Source of the DNA: Ancrocorticia sp047501485
GTDB lineage: Bacteria > Actinomycetota > Actinomycetes > Actinomycetales > Actinomycetaceae
Assembly: GCA_047501485.1 (NCBI GenBank)
Contig: JAZDRN010000013.1
Location: forward strand, 10,620 to 74,619
Length of the DNA stretch: 64,000 nucleotides
Direction of reading: 5' to 3'
Below, one piece after another: positions 63,525-64,000 of the stretch. The translations under genes were made by a program, and so were the position numbers. Numbering within the stretch: position 1 is the first letter of the stretch; each line of letters opens with the position of its first letter. The notes beneath the pieces are model-generated. The model did no database searches. It was not told where the DNA came from and saw nothing but the letters and a program-made list of their open reading frames with translations.

Positions 63525-63538
63525 GCGACACTTGTCGA
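63525..63538. promoter_or_regulatory. Operator-like palindrome GCGACA-ct-TGTCGA
   Basis: Second copy of the pair, one mismatch at the last arm position. Spacing of 34 bp is about three helical turns. Confidence 0.6.
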
Positions 63539-63576
63539 TTAGAATTGGGCGCCACAACGCCAAAAGGGTATTATCG

Positions 63577-63590
63577 CGCGTATTTACGCG
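63577..63590. promoter_or_regulatory. Palindrome CGCGTA-tt-TACGCG
   Basis: Perfect 6-bp arms in AT-rich DNA, different sequence from the two operators beside it. Function unknown. Confidence 0.4.
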
Positions 63591-63700
63591 TATAAATCCA
63601 GAATTGACCGGTTCTAGCTAAGAAGCGTCCCGCGGTCCGCCAGGGGTCGGTGTGCCTGGTGCGGATGGTGCCTGACGGGTGGGTCCGGTGGTGTTGTTGC

Positions 63701-63845
63701 CGCCGGTGCCACTTGGGTGGTGCTCGACGTCTGGTGTCGTGTGGGTAGAACGAGGCCCCCTACATTGGGGGCCCTTTGGTCGTGTCAAGAGTGCCTCCGT
63801 GTAGTGGCGGGGCCTGGCATCGTCGCCGGTGCCACTTGGGTGGTG
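63701..63845. repeat. 22-bp direct repeat pair
   Basis: CGCCGGTGCCACTTGGGTGG plus TG at 63701-63722 and again at 63824-63845, identical. Between the copies lies the hairpin at 63754-63773; the second hairpin follows the second copy, so the repeat plus hairpin looks like a duplicated unit. Confidence 0.8.
63754..63773 (-). terminator. GGCCCCC hairpin, distal to the rRNA operon
   Basis: Seven-bp GC stem GGCCCCC/GGGGGCC with loop TACATT. Same stem as the hairpin next to the 5S gene. Likely back-up terminator. Confidence 0.5.
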
Positions 63846-63872
63846 TTGTTGCCGGTGGTGGTGTGGGTGTGG

Positions 63873-63915
63873 CGAGGCCCCCTACCGGTGATGTGTTCAC
63901 TGGTGGGGGGCCTCG
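63873..63915 (-). terminator. Hairpin at the rRNA operon end
   Basis: Perfect 10-bp stem CGAGGCCCCC/GGGGGCCTCG with an inner CCGGTGA/TCACTGG pair, directly after the 5S 3' end. No U-run. Confidence 0.6.
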
Positions 63916-63920
63916 TGGTT

Positions 63921-64000
63921 GGGGTGGCGGTGGTGTCCTACTCTCCCACACCCTGGCGGGTGCAGTACCATCGGCGTGTGCAGGCTTAGCTTCCGGGTTC
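63921..64000 (-). rRNA. 5S ribosomal RNA, 3' part (partial)
   Basis: On the minus strand the end of the window reads GAACCCGGAAGCTAAGCCTG ... GATGGTACTGC ... GTGGGAGAGTAGGACACCGCC, the conserved 3' two-thirds of a bacterial 5S rRNA. The 5' part and the rest of the operon lie beyond 64000. The exact 3' end is uncertain by a few bases. Confidence 0.95.

Larger units (their letters stand above)
63417..63920. other. Intergenic region: dms promoter and rRNA operon end
   Basis: 504 bp between dmsA and the 5S rRNA. The right part is G/T-rich, with a 22-bp direct repeat (63701-63722 and 63824-63845) and two hairpins (63754-63773 and 63873-63915). The left part has the dms operon operators at 63491 and 63525 and another palindrome at 63577. 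No gene. Confidence 0.7.

Overview
High-GC Gram-positive DNA, most likely from an Actinomycetaceae-like actinobacterium. The evidence is GC-rich codon use with GTG/TTG starts, ATGA/GTGA gene overlaps, a fused Wzz/tyrosine-kinase polysaccharide regulator, a full-length HrpA helicase, actinobacterial-type membrane proteins and Tat-exported DmsA enzymes. Genus-level placement is inference. The window is a scaffold with two artificial joins (N runs at 40224-40233 and 58148-58154).

Layout. 1-11351: exopolysaccharide locus with a flippase (partial), glycosyltransferases, initiating sugar transferase, EpsG-like polymerase, two Wzz/BY-kinase paralogues and a FemAB-like transferase. 11484-13546: an Asp-box beta-propeller exported protein and a low-molecular-weight tyrosine phosphatase with a long tail, the likely counterpart of the kinases. 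13946-25000: hrpA, an AbiEi/DUF559-like gene between two copies of a palindromic repeat, and a set of small housekeeping or hypothetical genes. 25216-28611: gnd and pgm, each followed by a hairpin terminator. 28872-32134: proXWV-type glycine betaine importer. 32779-39972: large membrane proteins (DUF2079, a flippase-like/pseudokinase fusion), an unknown protein and DedA. 40335-43649: purB, fructosamine-kinase-like protein, YvlD/holin-like protein. 43799-54061: galactose region: ROK regulator, aldose epimerase, LacI regulator, sodium:sugar symporter, then divergent galK-galE-galT. 54084-63416: anaerobic respiration operon read leftwards: dmsA-dmsA-dmsB-dmsC-torD-torD-FeS protein (the last frameshifted). 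63921-64000: 3' end of a 5S rRNA gene on the minus strand.

Most striking observations. (a) A 704-bp block encoding the tyrosine kinase domain is present twice, 6054 bp apart, with three mismatches, although the flanking parts of the two genes have diverged. Across 223 consecutive codons of this block not one codon ends in A or C. (b) The same G/T-ending codon mode covers dmsB and the first third of dmsC, switches off in mid-gene, and its other edge coincides with a contig break with a 130-bp duplicated end, the expected sign of another repeat. (c) Only one of the two kinases keeps the C-terminal tyrosine cluster, and they differ exactly where the repeat ends. (d) A 14-bp palindrome, TACCC-N4-GGGTA, occurs four times (plus one close variant) in promoter regions of the polysaccharide locus and may define its regulon. 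(e) Two GCGACA-NN-TGTCG palindromes 34 bp apart lie upstream of the dms operon. (f) The 40-kb gap lies inside a perfect 32-bp palindrome, so it is probably a sequencing stop rather than missing DNA.
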